From contig NW_024881282.1 of assembly GCF_018691265.1 (NCBI RefSeq), positions 23,466,399 to 23,530,398 on the forward strand: 64,000 bases of DNA, read 5' to 3'. Under the pieces are notes generated by a model. It did no database searches. It had not been told where the DNA came from and was given only the letters and a program-made list of their open reading frames with translations. The position numbers and the translations under genes were made by a program. The DNA comes from Tyto alba. Its lineage: Eukaryota > Chordata > Aves > Strigiformes > Tytonidae. Shown in pieces: positions 14,501-27,700 of the stretch; the first letter of the stretch is position 1; every line of letters begins with the position of its first letter.

Positions 14501-16439
14501 GATCATTAAGTGCACGTGCAGGAGCAGTTGCTATTGAGAGCCAAACAACCCAGCAGAAAACAAAAGTGTATGATACATCCCTCTTCAATACAAAGGTAAG
14601 CAATCTATTTTTCATGAATCAGGGAAGAAAGATATCTATTAAGAATGCAAACATTACATTTATATCTTTGCAGATCATTCTAGAAGCATATAAAATGGGT
14701 CAGAGAAAAGAATATGGCAGTACCTGGGAAAAAAAGAAAAAAAAAAAAAAGAGGAGAAACTGTAGAGTTCTAGCTGTAGGGACAAGTTAAAAGAACTGAA
14801 GTTACTTAGAGTTGCTATGAAACAAGAATCTGAAAGATTTAGGTAAAGATCTCATTAAGGCCTTTCAATAACACCCATTCAAAACCAGCACCCAGATTAC
14901 AAACCCAAGTGATGATCACAAAGCTGATATTGCTCACATAACCAGAACAAAGGTAAAGCAGATGGCTTCAGGTCCAGTTCTGCTTGAGCTAATCAAAGAT
15001 GTGTCAGAGGGACAGGCAGACTTTAGCTGGACTAGGAGACAAGCCTGGACTAGAGGTTTTCATACAAACCTGGCAGCAGATGGCTTTGTCTGTGAACAAG
15101 AAGTGTTTGGTTGAAGTTGTAACAGGGAGAGATGGAGCAGAGACGGGTGCACAAATGTGACTGAGCAAAGTACCAAGGACAGAGGGTTGTGAAATCTCTA
15201 CAAGAAAGCTTGGAGTAAAAGACTTAAAGAGTCATCTTGAGGGGATGCAATAAAGACACTGTAGAAAAAACAGAAGACAATAATGTTATAGCATCCCTGA
15301 AGGACAGACCACCCAATAGCTGTAATTTATTGCCACACCTGGTCCCAAATCTACAACCAATAGTGAGATATATAAATTTATTTCATTTAGATGTTAGTAA
15401 CAACTGTGTTATTTAATGAATGTTGGACACGGATGGATGATGTAGTTGAAGATGACATTGCTCTCAAAGATTTATAGGCCTTAGAGCAGGCACAGAAGGA
15501 AGAACAATAAGTTTTATGTCTTAGTTGTTATTAGCAGGGCAAAAACAATTGAAAATGACACCTGATAAAACAAAATTGCAATTCCATCTTCAAGATAGCA
15601 AGACAGTACTTGTGTTAGCACAGTGGAAGACATTCTCTAAAGTACAATTTAAGATGTTTCAAGGGAGAGATTAAATATGTTCAAAGCCTTTCAAGATTTT
15701 TTAAAAGTCAGGAATAAATAAATAAATAACAAATTAAAGAAGTTCCAAGAGAAGCAACTACATGTAGAGCACAACACAAAAAGACAGCATCCCTGTCAAG
15801 GTTGGTTTCCAGAAATAAAATGTGGCAAACCATTTGCATATAAGAAGGGGGTCTTACAGATTCAATCTTAATGTAAATGAATTAACTATAACCCTCTCTT
15901 CCATTTCTAGATCTGTGTTCTTTATATCATTTATATTTTCTGCTTTAAATATTGTAAGTAGACTGTGGTTTTAAATTTTACCTTAGCCTAGATTTAATTA
16001 AGTATTATTTCAAGGTAATTTATTAACAACAAAGCAGTCATTCAGCCTAAGGATTTGGCCAATTTATGAAGAGTCTTTACTTCCCAGCATATTCTGCTGG
16101 CTATCCAATAAAGAAGTTGCCCTCAGAAGTTGCACAGGGTGGTTTGGTTCACCATGGATCAGGAAAAGAGAGAAGCTCTTTTACTAACTGTTATGATCAG
16201 AAGACTTCTCTAGCATGCAACAAGGTAGAAGAAAGCAATGCTGAACACTAAAGAGGTGCAGCAAGTTTATGAATGAGTCAAAAACGTTTCATATAGATGA
16301 ATGCAAAAGCAGAAAAACATAATGGCATCAGTTATTCCTACAGTATTTCCCTCCCCCTTAATTCAAAACCTCTGCTGTTCCCATTTATGACTAGTGTCCA
16401 TTCTCCCACCTTTTTACTTCAGTAATCAGTCTGTCTCCA
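8506..16439. other. Intronic DNA, low-complexity tracts only
   Basis: AT-rich DNA with T8/C8 at about 11514-11526, a G14-type run at about 11638-11651, T17 near 12637, an A/G-rich patch at 14730-14756 and AATA repeats near 15714-15728. The stretch 14.9-15.7 kb is less AT-rich and may be a very old unrecognised repeat. No coding exon is supported. Confidence 0.4.
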
Positions 16440-16449
16440 TCTGTTAGAT

Positions 16450-17215
16450 AACCTCCTTGTAAGTACTAGGAGGCTGGTGTTAGGTTTCCCCAAAGCCAGC
16501 TCTTCTCCAGGCTGAAGAAGTCCCATTCCCTCAGCCTCTCCCCACAGGAGAAGTGCTCAAGGCCAGACCATCTCAGTGACCTCTGCTGAACATGCTTCAA
16601 TTGATCAATACATTTCCTCTTACAGTGTGATACAGGACAAACAATCCAAAACTGGACACTTTATTTCTGATGCAGTCTACTGAGTGTCAAGTAAAGGGGA
16701 ACAATAATTTCCCTCAGTTCCCTGGTTTACGTTCCTCCTGATATCACCCGGGATGCTGTTAGCCTTCACTCCTGCCAGGGCGTGCTGGCAGCTTACATCT
16801 GGCCCACTGCACTCCCCAGCCAGTCAGTCCGCAGCCATACATCACTTCTGGAGGTCAGTCCACCCCAGGCACAAGACATTTATTCTTGCTGAATTTTATG
16901 AAGTTCCTGCTGGTCCATTCCCTAGCCTGCCTAGGTCCTGCCGAATGGCAGCCCTGCCCTCGAGCAGGACAACTGCACCTGCAGTTTGGCATTCACAAAG
17001 TTAATGAGTCTTGTCTCTTCTTGCAGGTCACTGAAAAAGATATTAAACAATCTAGGTCCTACAACAGACCAGCCTGCAGGTAGGAAATCAACCATTAAGC
17101 ACTACCTCTTAAGGCTTAATGATCCAGCCATGAGTTCCTTCTTTAACCAACCAATCTACTGGCTCATCTACTCATTTTCCCCGATTATTGGGGTGGACAA
17201 TCCCTGTGCTTAAAG
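16450..17215 (-). mobile_element. CR1 LINE fragment, old copy, sense on minus strand
   Basis: The plus strand reads as the reverse complement of CR1: the stretch near 16500-16560 (CTTCTCCAGGCTGAAGAAG... CTCAGCCTCTCC) is typical of the terminal part of CR1 ORF2. It continues through the region matching GTCAGTCCACCCCAGG and AATTTTATGAAGTTC, to a segment near 17030 resembling the usual AAGATATTAAACA block. The copy is 5'-truncated, diverged and full of stop codons, so it is not active. It lies in the same orientation as UBL3. The outer limits are estimates. Confidence 0.75.
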
Positions 17216-20200
17216 GAACTGGAACCTGTAAAAAGCCCTGATGAAGAAAGCTTCAGGGAAGAGAAGCTTCAGCAGTTTGGCAAAGGGCATGGCACAGTTT
17301 CCAGCTGGCACTGTAGGATGCTGTACTCTACAGTATCTCTACCATTATCTAATTAAAAAAAAAAAAAATCTCCCTGTTTCTTTATCCCACCATATGGCCA
17401 TCTACATAATACCTGAATTAACATAGCTTTTCGCACAACCTGACCAGGGATTTTAGGACTTCTAGGCCAGGCAAAAGTCTAAGGAACAAAGGCATGTCTT
17501 ATCAGAATGTTTTCAACTGTTGGTATATAAATCTACTTAAAAACTATTCTCATTTTACTCATAATCTTCTGTTGGCACCGAGAATTAAATGTAAATTTAA
17601 TAAACCAACCCTTGGATCTGTTTAGAAAGACAAACATATTGCAGGGAATAAATATCTGTTCAGAAAGTCATCTGGGACTTGAAGGTATTTTTGTGCTTTT
17701 TTATTATTTCTTCCTGTAACTAATAAGATTATGAAAAGGTCATTTTTAAAATTCATTAAAACAGCATGAACTTTTCTCTTCATGGCTTCTATCTGAAGGA
17801 AGGGAAAAAAAACCCCACAGTGTCATTTTCATTAAGATCTTCTGAAGCTTCATTTCCCCAGAATATTACCTAATCCCTTTACTGAATCTACAAAACTTCA
17901 TAGGTGGTTTGGGTGCTTTCTTATGTCATAATTTTGTTTCTAGTATTGAAATTCTTTCTTTAAGCGACAGGCATGGATATTTTTTTCTTGTAAATCTGAA
18001 AGGATCAAAAAAGACGCTGGGTATAAGCAGTCATTCACATTCCCTTGATATGTAAATACTATAAACGTGCTTTTCTTCATTGACTCATTGCTTGTTTACA
18101 CTTGGTATTAGAATGAGATAGGAAAATGGACATACACAAGCAGTCAAAGTGAAGGACATTACCTAACATATTGTCACATCATCTAAAATACTACCTGGCA
18201 ATTTCACAACCTGCTGTATGACACTGCTTGGCAATATGCAGGTGGACGTAGTGTACATTTTATGGGACATTATCTGTATGGGAGGAGCACAGATCCCAAT
18301 GTCCCTGCAGGATTAACCTACAAATGTTAGTTGTGTTTTATCACACTTCAGAAAACTTAAGGGGTTTTCGTAAATAAAAGACAGGGAAATAAATTCAAAT
18401 AAAAGTCTTTGTTATATACAAATACCAAGGTATAGTGACAGTGTGGACATCCAAGTGGAGCATCCACAGTGAAGCACACTTCATGATCACCAACTGATGC
18501 CCCTTTCCTCATCTATAACAAAAGCTAAGAGCAATATTCTGTTCCACGAGATCTTCCTCCTTTTCAGCAATTAATACTCAATTCCACGAAGATGCATATT
18601 TCAGAGAGGAGAACCTCTCTTGCAATATCTGTCTCCAAAAATTTACAAAACACATACAATGTAGCATTTCAGAGAACAACTTTAACACAATTTGCACTTT
18701 TTTTCCTACCTCTTAGTATCACTGACACCATTCAGAGTAAATAAAGAAATTTTGATGGTGGTTTTTTCCCCTTTTTCTGTTTGTTTCTTTCAGTAGCTTG
18801 AATGCTTAAAATAAAGCCAAAAGAAAAAAAAAAAGGCAACACAGTAAATAGAATATATGAATGAACAGAACACAGGTTACTATATATGCAAGGAACAAAA
18901 GGTTAACTTCTGACCCAAAGAGGGAGGGGAAAACATAACATTGTGCATACCCCTTTAAAGTACTTTTTCCTGTTATGAACAACAACAAAAAGAAAATAAA
19001 CATTTATGTGTTTATTATTTTTCCTTACAAAAATCTTATCAACTGCTCCTCTCCAAAACCTCACATATACAAGAACCTGGTTTGCATTTAGGAAGAATTA
19101 TTTCCTTTGTTCTTATTTAGCTATCTATTTTTAAATTAAGTGTCTCGCTATTTTTTAATCCCTCTTAACCCAAAAAAAGAAATTCACTTTCTCTTTCCTA
19201 CTCTCACCTACATAAATTAGATGCGTATTTTTTTTTTGGTATTTCATCTAAGCCTGCTTTTCAATAAAAATCTGTACAATCACAACCATTCTATCTACAG
19301 ATGAGGGTAAATATCCTAATGAACAGAAATCAGGAATGTGGAATGATAAGCTATTTTGAAAAAACCTCACATGTACCTCTTCAAACTCCTATGCACAGGC
19401 AAACTCCCTATCAGCTACAAGTTACTTACAGACTTTAAAATGCAAGGAATTCTACTGTAGTTTGGTTGCAAATTCTTATTCAAAGAGCTAAAGCATCTAA
19501 CAACATTTTGTACCATCTTAATGGTCACAAGCTGCAGCAAGGGAGATTCCCACTGCACATGCAGATAAACCCTCTGAAGGAAGGTGGTTTAAGCTCTGGC
19601 CCAGAGATGTGGCAGAATCGGCATCTTTGGACACAGTTAGAACTCAAACAGACAAGGCTTGAGTAACGTAATCTAAGTTTGAGGCTAGCCCTTCTTTGAG
19701 CCACCATCACAGCTAGCTCTGCTTTGGGATACACAACCTTCAGAGGTCTCTTCAAACCTTAAGACTCCATGATCTAAAAATAAGGATTTTCTTACTTTTT
19801 AATATCATTTGTATAAAACACATTCCATATATCAAGGCACTGCTAAACTGAGTAGAGCTTCAAAGATAGTGTTTGGCAGCCCCACCAACAGGTTTAAACC
19901 CAATAAATAAGCTCTGGAAAAACAATTTATTATGGGTATAGAACTATATCTCTGTAGAACAACCTCTGACTCAGAAGTCTTCTATGAGACTACAAGTGTT
20001 AAACAGGGAAAAAAATCTTTTATTCTGCTTTAACAATTTGTACTATTATTTCATTACTACAACTGATAGCTGAAGGGCTAAACAACAAAAAAAAAAGTTT
20101 TACAGGAATAGGTGAACATCTCCAATACCTCCCATACATGTGCACATTGCATATTTATTAAAACTCATGTCCTCTGTCAGGCCAAAGGATTTTTATTGCT

Positions 20201-21007
20201 ACAGATTTCTCACTGTTCCTTTGATTTATTTCCCCACACACAAAGCAGCACCAGTAGGGAGATTAATGTCTGATAAATACAGCACCAGGAACATAAGAAA
20301 AGGAGTGAGTAAATATTGCATCAAAAGGGAAAGAAATATATTTCCTTAATTCTCTTCTTGGTTATTCAATTCCATCTTAAGTTTATAACAGCAATAACTA
20401 TTTTAAATGAAGACTATTTAGGTATTCATGTGCCTTTTACTATTAATATTCAAATCACAAAATAAATAAATAAATAAAAAATAAAATAGTGCTTCTGTTT
20501 TGCCTGACAAGCAACTAATCCTTTAAGCTATGTTCATTGTTATGAGCCTACTTGGAGACCAGTATTGTCTCGGTGCATTGGTGGTTACACCAATGTAAGC
20601 ATACTTGGACCACTAACATTCAGCTAGCTTGCAGTTTCATAAGGAGAATGCATTTTCTGTTACATCTGAACTTGTGTGAATGCAGGCAACTGATGAAAGG
20701 GATGCTCTCACTTTCTCCCCTTTGTCGGGGCCAGATCTAGTGAAACTAGTATCAACAGATGAGCAGTTTTACACTGGACACATGTAAAAGCTTTGGGGGA
20801 ATTCCTGGTAGATTACTTCCTCTTTTGACAGCATGACCTCTACCTAAATCCTGCTGTAAGGACACAGTAGAAACATGGCCAGTGGAATGCAAGTGTTACA
20901 TGGCTAGTAATGTACAGACATGACAACTAGATGGGAAAGCAGAGGGAGAAACTGAAATGTCAAAACAGAGATTATAGCACAATGTTGTCCACTGGTTCAT
21001 CAAAACA
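17216..21007. other. Intronic DNA between two CR1 copies
   Basis: AT-rich, with an A13 run near 17353, an A11 run near 18824, and a degenerate (AAAT)n tract at about 20458-20487. No exon or recognisable element found. Confidence 0.45.
20458..20487 (+). repeat. (AAAT)n microsatellite
   Basis: AAATAAATAAATAAATAAAA-type repeat followed by AATAAAAT. A simple tetranucleotide tract in the intron. Confidence 0.75.
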
Positions 21008-21763
21008 TTTCATGGAACCACAGCATGGTTTGAGTTTGAAGGGACCTTAGAGGTCATCTGATTTCAACCCCCCTGCCCCAGGCAGGGACACCTTCCACTA
21101 GATCAGGCTGCTCAAAGCCCCGTCCAACCCGGCCTTGAACCCTTCCAGGGAGGGGGCAGCCACGGCTTCCCTCGGCAACCTGTTCCAGCACCTCACCACC
21201 CTCACAGAAAGGAATTTCTTCCTTAAATCTAATCTAAATCTACCCTCTTTCAGTTTAAAACCTTTGCCCCTTGTCCTATCACTACATTCCCTGAAAAAGC
21301 GTCCCTCCCCATCTCTCCTGCAGGCCCCCTTTCAGTACTGGAAGGCTGCTGTAAGGTCTCCTCTGAGCCTTCTCTTCTCCAGGCTGAACAACCCCAATTC
21401 TCTCAGCCTGTTCTCACAGGGGAGGTGCTCCAGCCCCCCGATCATCTTTGTGGCCTCCTCTGGACCCACCTGAGCAGGTCTATGTCCTTCTTATGTTGGG
21501 GGTCCCAGAGCTGGGCACAGTACTTCAGGTGGGGTCTGATGAAAGCAGAGTAGAGGGGGAGAATCACCTCCCTCGACTTGCTTGACATGCCTCTCTTGAT
21601 GGGATTGCCTTGACCCGTGTTCAGGACTTTGCACTTGGCCTTGTTGAACTTCATGAGGTTTGCACAGACCCACCTTTCAAGCCTGTCAAGGTCCCTCTGG
21701 ATGCCATCCCTATCCTCCAGCATGTTGAACTCAGCACACAGCTTGGTGCTGTTGGCAACTCAA
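21008..21763 (-). mobile_element. CR1 LINE, 5'-truncated, sense on minus strand, internally deleted
   Basis: A clear CR1 copy. The element's 3' end is at low coordinates (AAGGGACCTTAGAGGTCATC near 21038), and it runs to the TTGAACTCAGCACACAGCTTGGTG block near 21725-21750, where similarity stops. On the minus strand 21723-21442 translates to the end of the reverse-transcriptase ORF, including LPLYSAFIRPHLKYCAQLW. Compared with the usual CR1 order, roughly 50 codons are missing between G-Q-G-N-P and the S-K-S-R-E-V-I-L-P segment. The frame shifts near 21440, after V-Q-R-R. The copy is a dead fragment. Confidence 0.92.
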
Positions 21764-24700
21764 TTTCATGTGAATGAAGGCATTAAGTGCTTGGTTTGGC
21801 TGTCTACTTGCTAGGCACACAGATAAAATTGACTGTCTTGCAATCACTTTATATACCTTGGTTTTAGCTACAAAGCTTCCAGTGAGACTTTCAAGACAAG
21901 CGCTGGGGTAAAGGAGGTTTTAAAAGCATAGATTTGAGGTCCTTGATTGTCCTAGAATAAGCCTCTGATGAGCTGGGCCAATAAAGTTAAGCCAAAGCAA
22001 ACCACGTACAAACAGCAGAGACTGGATGCAATTAATTCTAAAGTTCAGTTTATCCAACTGACACATGCATATAAAAAAAGTAAGCATTTCAAATATTTTG
22101 ATACCATAGCTTGATTAGTAGCACAGATGTCCTCCATACAATAGCGACAAATTCTTGTTCCCATTTCATATGCTTATCTACACTCCAGAGACATATCAAA
22201 ATGCTACCCCATCAAGCTGCACCAAAACGGAGTGCTGCAGTTCCAAGATCAGAAAATGAAGTTGGACAGAGCGAGATTATACCGGGCTATTCATACACAA
22301 CATTGAATTCAGAGGTTTCATGCTTTTAAGTGGTGCAGACACCTCTAGCTAACTCAGTGATGAAGAATAAACAAACAAGGATTTCCGCATGAAGTGAAGC
22401 CAAAATCCTTTCCCAACCCAACAGTCTCGACCTGACAGAATGGAGCGAGCCAACAAAAGGAGCTTTGCCATTCTAAGTGTGAGTTATTAGACGCAGCACA
22501 CAATGTATTTCATGGAAATCCAAATCAGAAAATACAGTGCATTGCCTCGGGTAGCTTCTTCAGCTGACTTCTGCTAGACTTTACTTGGGAACTATCTACA
22601 ATTTAAAAAAAGCAAAACTCATGTGGAAGTCAGCAAATGAATTTCTAAAACTACATTTTAGAGTTAAAGCCAGCTCTAAAGTGCAGTCAGCAACAAGCTG
22701 CTTTCTAATTCTAAATAATTTCCTGTGATTTTTTTTTTCTGCCTACAGGTTGTTTTGCTTCTAACTTAAGAGCAGACTAGAATGATTAACTGACCTGCAA
22801 TAATCTTCTTTCCAGACTTTTGTAAACACCAAATTTCTTCCTTGTCTCATCAGACCTTATATAAATTATAATTAAGCATAACAACAACATAACACTAAAA
22901 TCCTGCCAGATCACCCTGACGCCATTATTGAATAGGTCTTATTTATCATGAAGACAATATTTAAAAAGGGGAAATTATTTCAGTAAACTCTACTGCTCTG
23001 TATCACCATTCCAAAACACTCATCTAAAAGAAAATAAAGTTACAATCACAGGGTCAGATAAAGAGAGTGCCAGACAGATTAACTAAATGCCACTTGGGTT
23101 AGATATCAATAGGATTAGAAAGAACTTTGGGTTGCTGCTAGCAAATACATCCACACGCCTGGCAGAGGGTCCGGTGAGAAGGCACATGTCTTGTTCTGTG
23201 GAGCAGCTCCAGACCAAAGTGGGAGAAGATGAAAGCACAGACTAGAGGAGTGCAACAGGGGAAAGGTTTCAAATATATTCCTCAGCCAGAGACTAAATAT
23301 AAGGATGTCAGACAAGCTAAAGGAGTCTCAGATCAAAATAAAAAAGGATTTTTGTCAACTCACAGAAAGCCTACTGTGTTATTCTTAAATGCACGCCTCC
23401 ATCCAGGCAACAGTGCAAAATGGACAGCTGGCTAAACCCATCCAGAAAAAAAAAAAGCTTCTGGTGTATTTAACAGATGGTAGCACAGGTTATAAAATTG
23501 GTCTTTGCTTCAGTCTCCGAGTATAATTTTTAATATACCTGAGATATAATATTTAAATAGTCTTTGAATATTTCTCAAATTAAATAAAACTGTTTATTGT
23601 GGTACACACACTTATGTTTAGATCAAAATCCATGTTTCTATAGATTATATCCTATTCCACACATCTGCTGTATGAGAAAAAAAAAACCCTCATGCTCAGA
23701 AAAACGTGGAGTTTTAGGGTTACTTTCTTGTAGAGGCATGCCAAGCAAAAAAAGCTAGGGTGGGGCATGCTTGAATATTATATAGCTCGTTAAGAAAAAA
23801 ATCCCAAGCAATAAAAAATTTCCCCTTGTTCCACCAAGCTGCCTTCTATGTATTCTCCTCTGGCATGTAATGCCATACCACCACACCCAATTTTCCTAAA
23901 TTCAAAAGAAAAAGAGTAATTCAATAATCTTTGCTTTACATCACAGGATTTGGGGGGAAAGGAGATTTCTTTGGTCTAAATAACATGTATAATTACCTTC
24001 TATTACTTTATAAATCAAAGTCTTAACCTTTTCACATGATATGGGGAAAAGTGAAGGTATCTTCTCAGTAAATACGATTTTATACTAGGAATTTTTCTTA
24101 AACTTGCAAATAAACATCTGTCAGTTCTGTGACCTCTCGACCAGGAAGTTCAATGCCACAGAAGTCAAGCTCAACGTGGGGTCAAACTACTATTAAAAGT
24201 AGAACACTACCATACTTCACCACTTTAAAAGCAAAGCAAAACATAGAACATAACTGCTCAACTGCAACACGTCATTATAGCTTTAAAAATCTATAATATT
24301 TGTACATGTCTTAATAATAATTTGCTCATTTACAGAGACTTGACCATTTCTGAAAAAGAAATGTAAACATTATTAAACTGACAAAATTCAAATACCTACC
24401 ATTACAGATTAGGCAGTCAATTATCCCTACATATGTAGCATGCTGATGCTACAAATATGCTGTCTCTGAAGTATCATGCACAAGTTAAGTAGGCTGACCA
24501 CATCTCTAATGCATTACACTGGGCAAAAATTATCTTCCAACAAAAATTAAACTCTCAAATTTAACACTGAGTAGAATATTTTGTACATTCTATTCATAGA
24601 TACGTAACTAAGAAACTAAAAATAATTTATTAATCATCGATCTTCAAAGAGAAGAGAATTAAACAAAGACATACACGTGCACAGATTTGGCAACATAATG

Positions 24701-27700
24701 CTGTCCAAATCATGGAAATCCAGAACTAGGCCACAGCTTTATCCTACAGATAATTTTCAGCTTAGTTTGAACAATAAAAAGTCTTCTGAATAAACTGCCT
24801 GCATTCAACAATCACGATACACTCATCCACAAACAGAAGCTATATTATAAAGTGTAACAGCGTATGTATCCACAGCAGAAAATGGATAGAGTTGAACAAA
24901 TATACTTGTGGGCTGACAGTTCTTAAAAATTATATTTTCTTATAAAAAAACAAAAACAAAAAAAAAAATCTAACACTTGACCTGAAGAGTCATTTTCAGG
25001 GTTCCTGATTTATCAATCCTACTTTGTAAATTTTTTAATTGATTCCTCAGTAATGAATGCTAGCCATAGAAAAGAGGTCTGCTAGAAGCACAAATGTAAA
25101 GATTAGACTTGTGAAAGGAATGAGGACTGTATTGAGATATATATTTATTTACACAGTTACCATATAAATATTCCTCTACATGAAATTCTTCAAAACATTA
25201 AGTGTTTAAGCAAAAGAAGATTTATCCTTAAAGTATGCAGAGACAAAATATGTTTAGTTTCAAGATAATAATGAAGTAGGTTGGACACTGTTTCCTCTTT
25301 TACAAATATTACAATTTATTCTGGAAAGGTTTCATTTAAGATCATTGAATTTCTACCTTAACTTTAAAAAACAAACCAAAACCAACCAAAAGGCACCACA
25401 CACAAAACTAATGTTTCAAAACTTAAACTGAGTCAAAACAAAAGTGCTAATATGAAATACAGCATAATGGCTTCATTCAATCCATAACTCAACCTTTAGC
25501 AATATACAAATATCAAAAGCTGCCCTCCAAAATATAAATGTAGAATGTATTTATCAAATTACAGGTATGAAATTTACTCCAGTATACAACAGAAACCTTG
25601 CTAGGGCAATGATAACAAGCTTCCCAGCATTCATATCTTATATAATGCCAAGGAATCTTCTTTATTTAATTATGTAAGCATAATTTTTCAACCCACTCAT
25701 ATACTCAGAGCAGAAATGAATACATTTTTCAGACATTTCAGGCCAAATGTCAAGAGAGACCTGTCAAGCTTCAACCAGTAAGCCTCTTTCTTTTAATCCA
25801 ATATAAAAAACAAACCCACCACATATCTGACTTTCTTTGCAAGACTCCTTTTTAAAAAATTCAGTGTCATTAAAACCACATAGCATTTATATAGACAGTA
25901 TTTTTTCTCTCCTGCTCCACAAGTGTGATTAGGGAAAAACACACTGAATTTCTGCTGTGATGTTTAGAATAGACCATTCAAGTCTAATTTTATATAAGGA
26001 ATTATGAAGAGGATGGATAATGTACTGTCAAGGACTTCAGACAATTTTCAAAATTAACCCAGTTGTGTAGAAATTTTCATTTGTTTGGTAACTTGAACTG
26101 CTTTTAAATTTACTGTGGTAACGTGTAAACTTTCATTTTCTTCTTTTTAACAGGTTGTGTGCAACAGCTTCAACTGGATCATGCTTGGCAGAGATCTACA
26201 GTCACACTCCACCTAATTCACTACACCAAGCAGTAGCACACTTACAACTATTCAAATTTCTATACAGCTGTAATTAGGGGAAGATCTATGCTAGAAGGAA
26301 AGGATTTTGAATACTGGAAAATTTTCTTTCTACTGCAGTGTTCATAACCGTGGATGTGAAACTTTTCTGTAGGAAATAAAGTGGTAGAACTGTGATTTAC
26401 TGCAAGTTAAAACATTTAAGGATTTTGAAGCACTACTTACTGAATTTAAACTAGAAAAAGCCAACCTCCCAAAAAACAGTATGAAAATGTTGCAAATGGT
26501 TTTTTTTACAAAGCCCCAACAGCTCCACAGAACTACTATACATACACATCTAGTGGTATTTTTAGGCCATGTGAAGTACTCCCCCCAGACAGCACAGCTG
26601 CTGCTCCTGGAGGCCACGGCTCTCCAGTGGCTCAGGTCATCGCTGCCTGCTCTCTCTGGCCACCCTGGACACATCAGCATGTGCCAACGGGCACTAAACA
26701 CCATGTTTAGGCAACTGAACCAAGTTTTTGAAGGCTTATTGCTTTAAAGCATATATTTGGTAATGTAAGCTTTCCTTTTGCCAGAAGGCGAGACAATGTT
26801 TACACAGACATATCTCAATAATTTTTCCACTCACGGTAACACAGGCCGCTTTTCTGTCTCCATTTAGCACCAATACTGAAAACAGAAATACTGAGGGATG
26901 CATTTGGATATGTTTGTGTCTGCCAGGAAGAGGAAGGAAGGGTGAGGATGTCCTTCATCAGAAGCCTGTTATTATCCAACACATTAAAAACTTCATTAAA
27001 TGGAATTTAATCAGTAAGAGTACAAAACCTATACATGGTCAGAGAAAATTATAACGACTCCTTGACTGTTTCTTGCTGCCCATCATGCCTGTAGAACAAA
27101 TTACTGTTCATAAATAAGCCTGAAGGCTTTGACACTGCTATGTTCAGCACACGTACCTTTGTCACTAGATGGTTGTGTAATCATGATTTGGCTTCTCCCT
27201 GTAATCCTTTCAGCTGCTACCACCACCCATGCTACAAAGTGCTACAGCAGTCCAAAATGCCTACAACAGAAAGTGAATGTGATCTTTTCCAGCAACCCAG
27301 CAAGAACTATCTTGAAACAATTCAAAAGATTTCTCCTTCCTACCCCAACAGATCCACAGACATTCCAGGGTTAGATTCCAATAGAGCACAAAATTACTGT
27401 TGGCTTTACCCCAAATTTAGACAGAACAAAAATACAAGACTACTATATTTTAAGATTCTGAGTAAGTGATTTTTGTATAAGAATTTTCAAACTCCCTCAA
27501 TAAGGAGTTATGGTTCTCCTAAAAAACATTTTCCATTTTTCGGAACATGTTGCAATCTGATTTTACAAGAAAAATCTATTATGTCACAAAAAAGACTGCA
27601 GAAAATGCTACATTCATTCAAGTATAATTCTCTATCTTCCATCTCCTGTAAAACAACATCTAGAAAGAGAAAAAAAAGCTTTAAAACTGTACTAACTGAG

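Noticed and set aside
16041..16075. GGCCAATTTATG considered as the UBL3 D-N-W-P-M exon in reverse complement
   Set aside because: The surrounding codons do not encode the UBL3 ubiquitin-like domain and there is no acceptor or donor.
21135..21473. 112-codon plus-strand frame
   Set aside because: Antisense of the CR1 reverse-transcriptase tail and 3' end.
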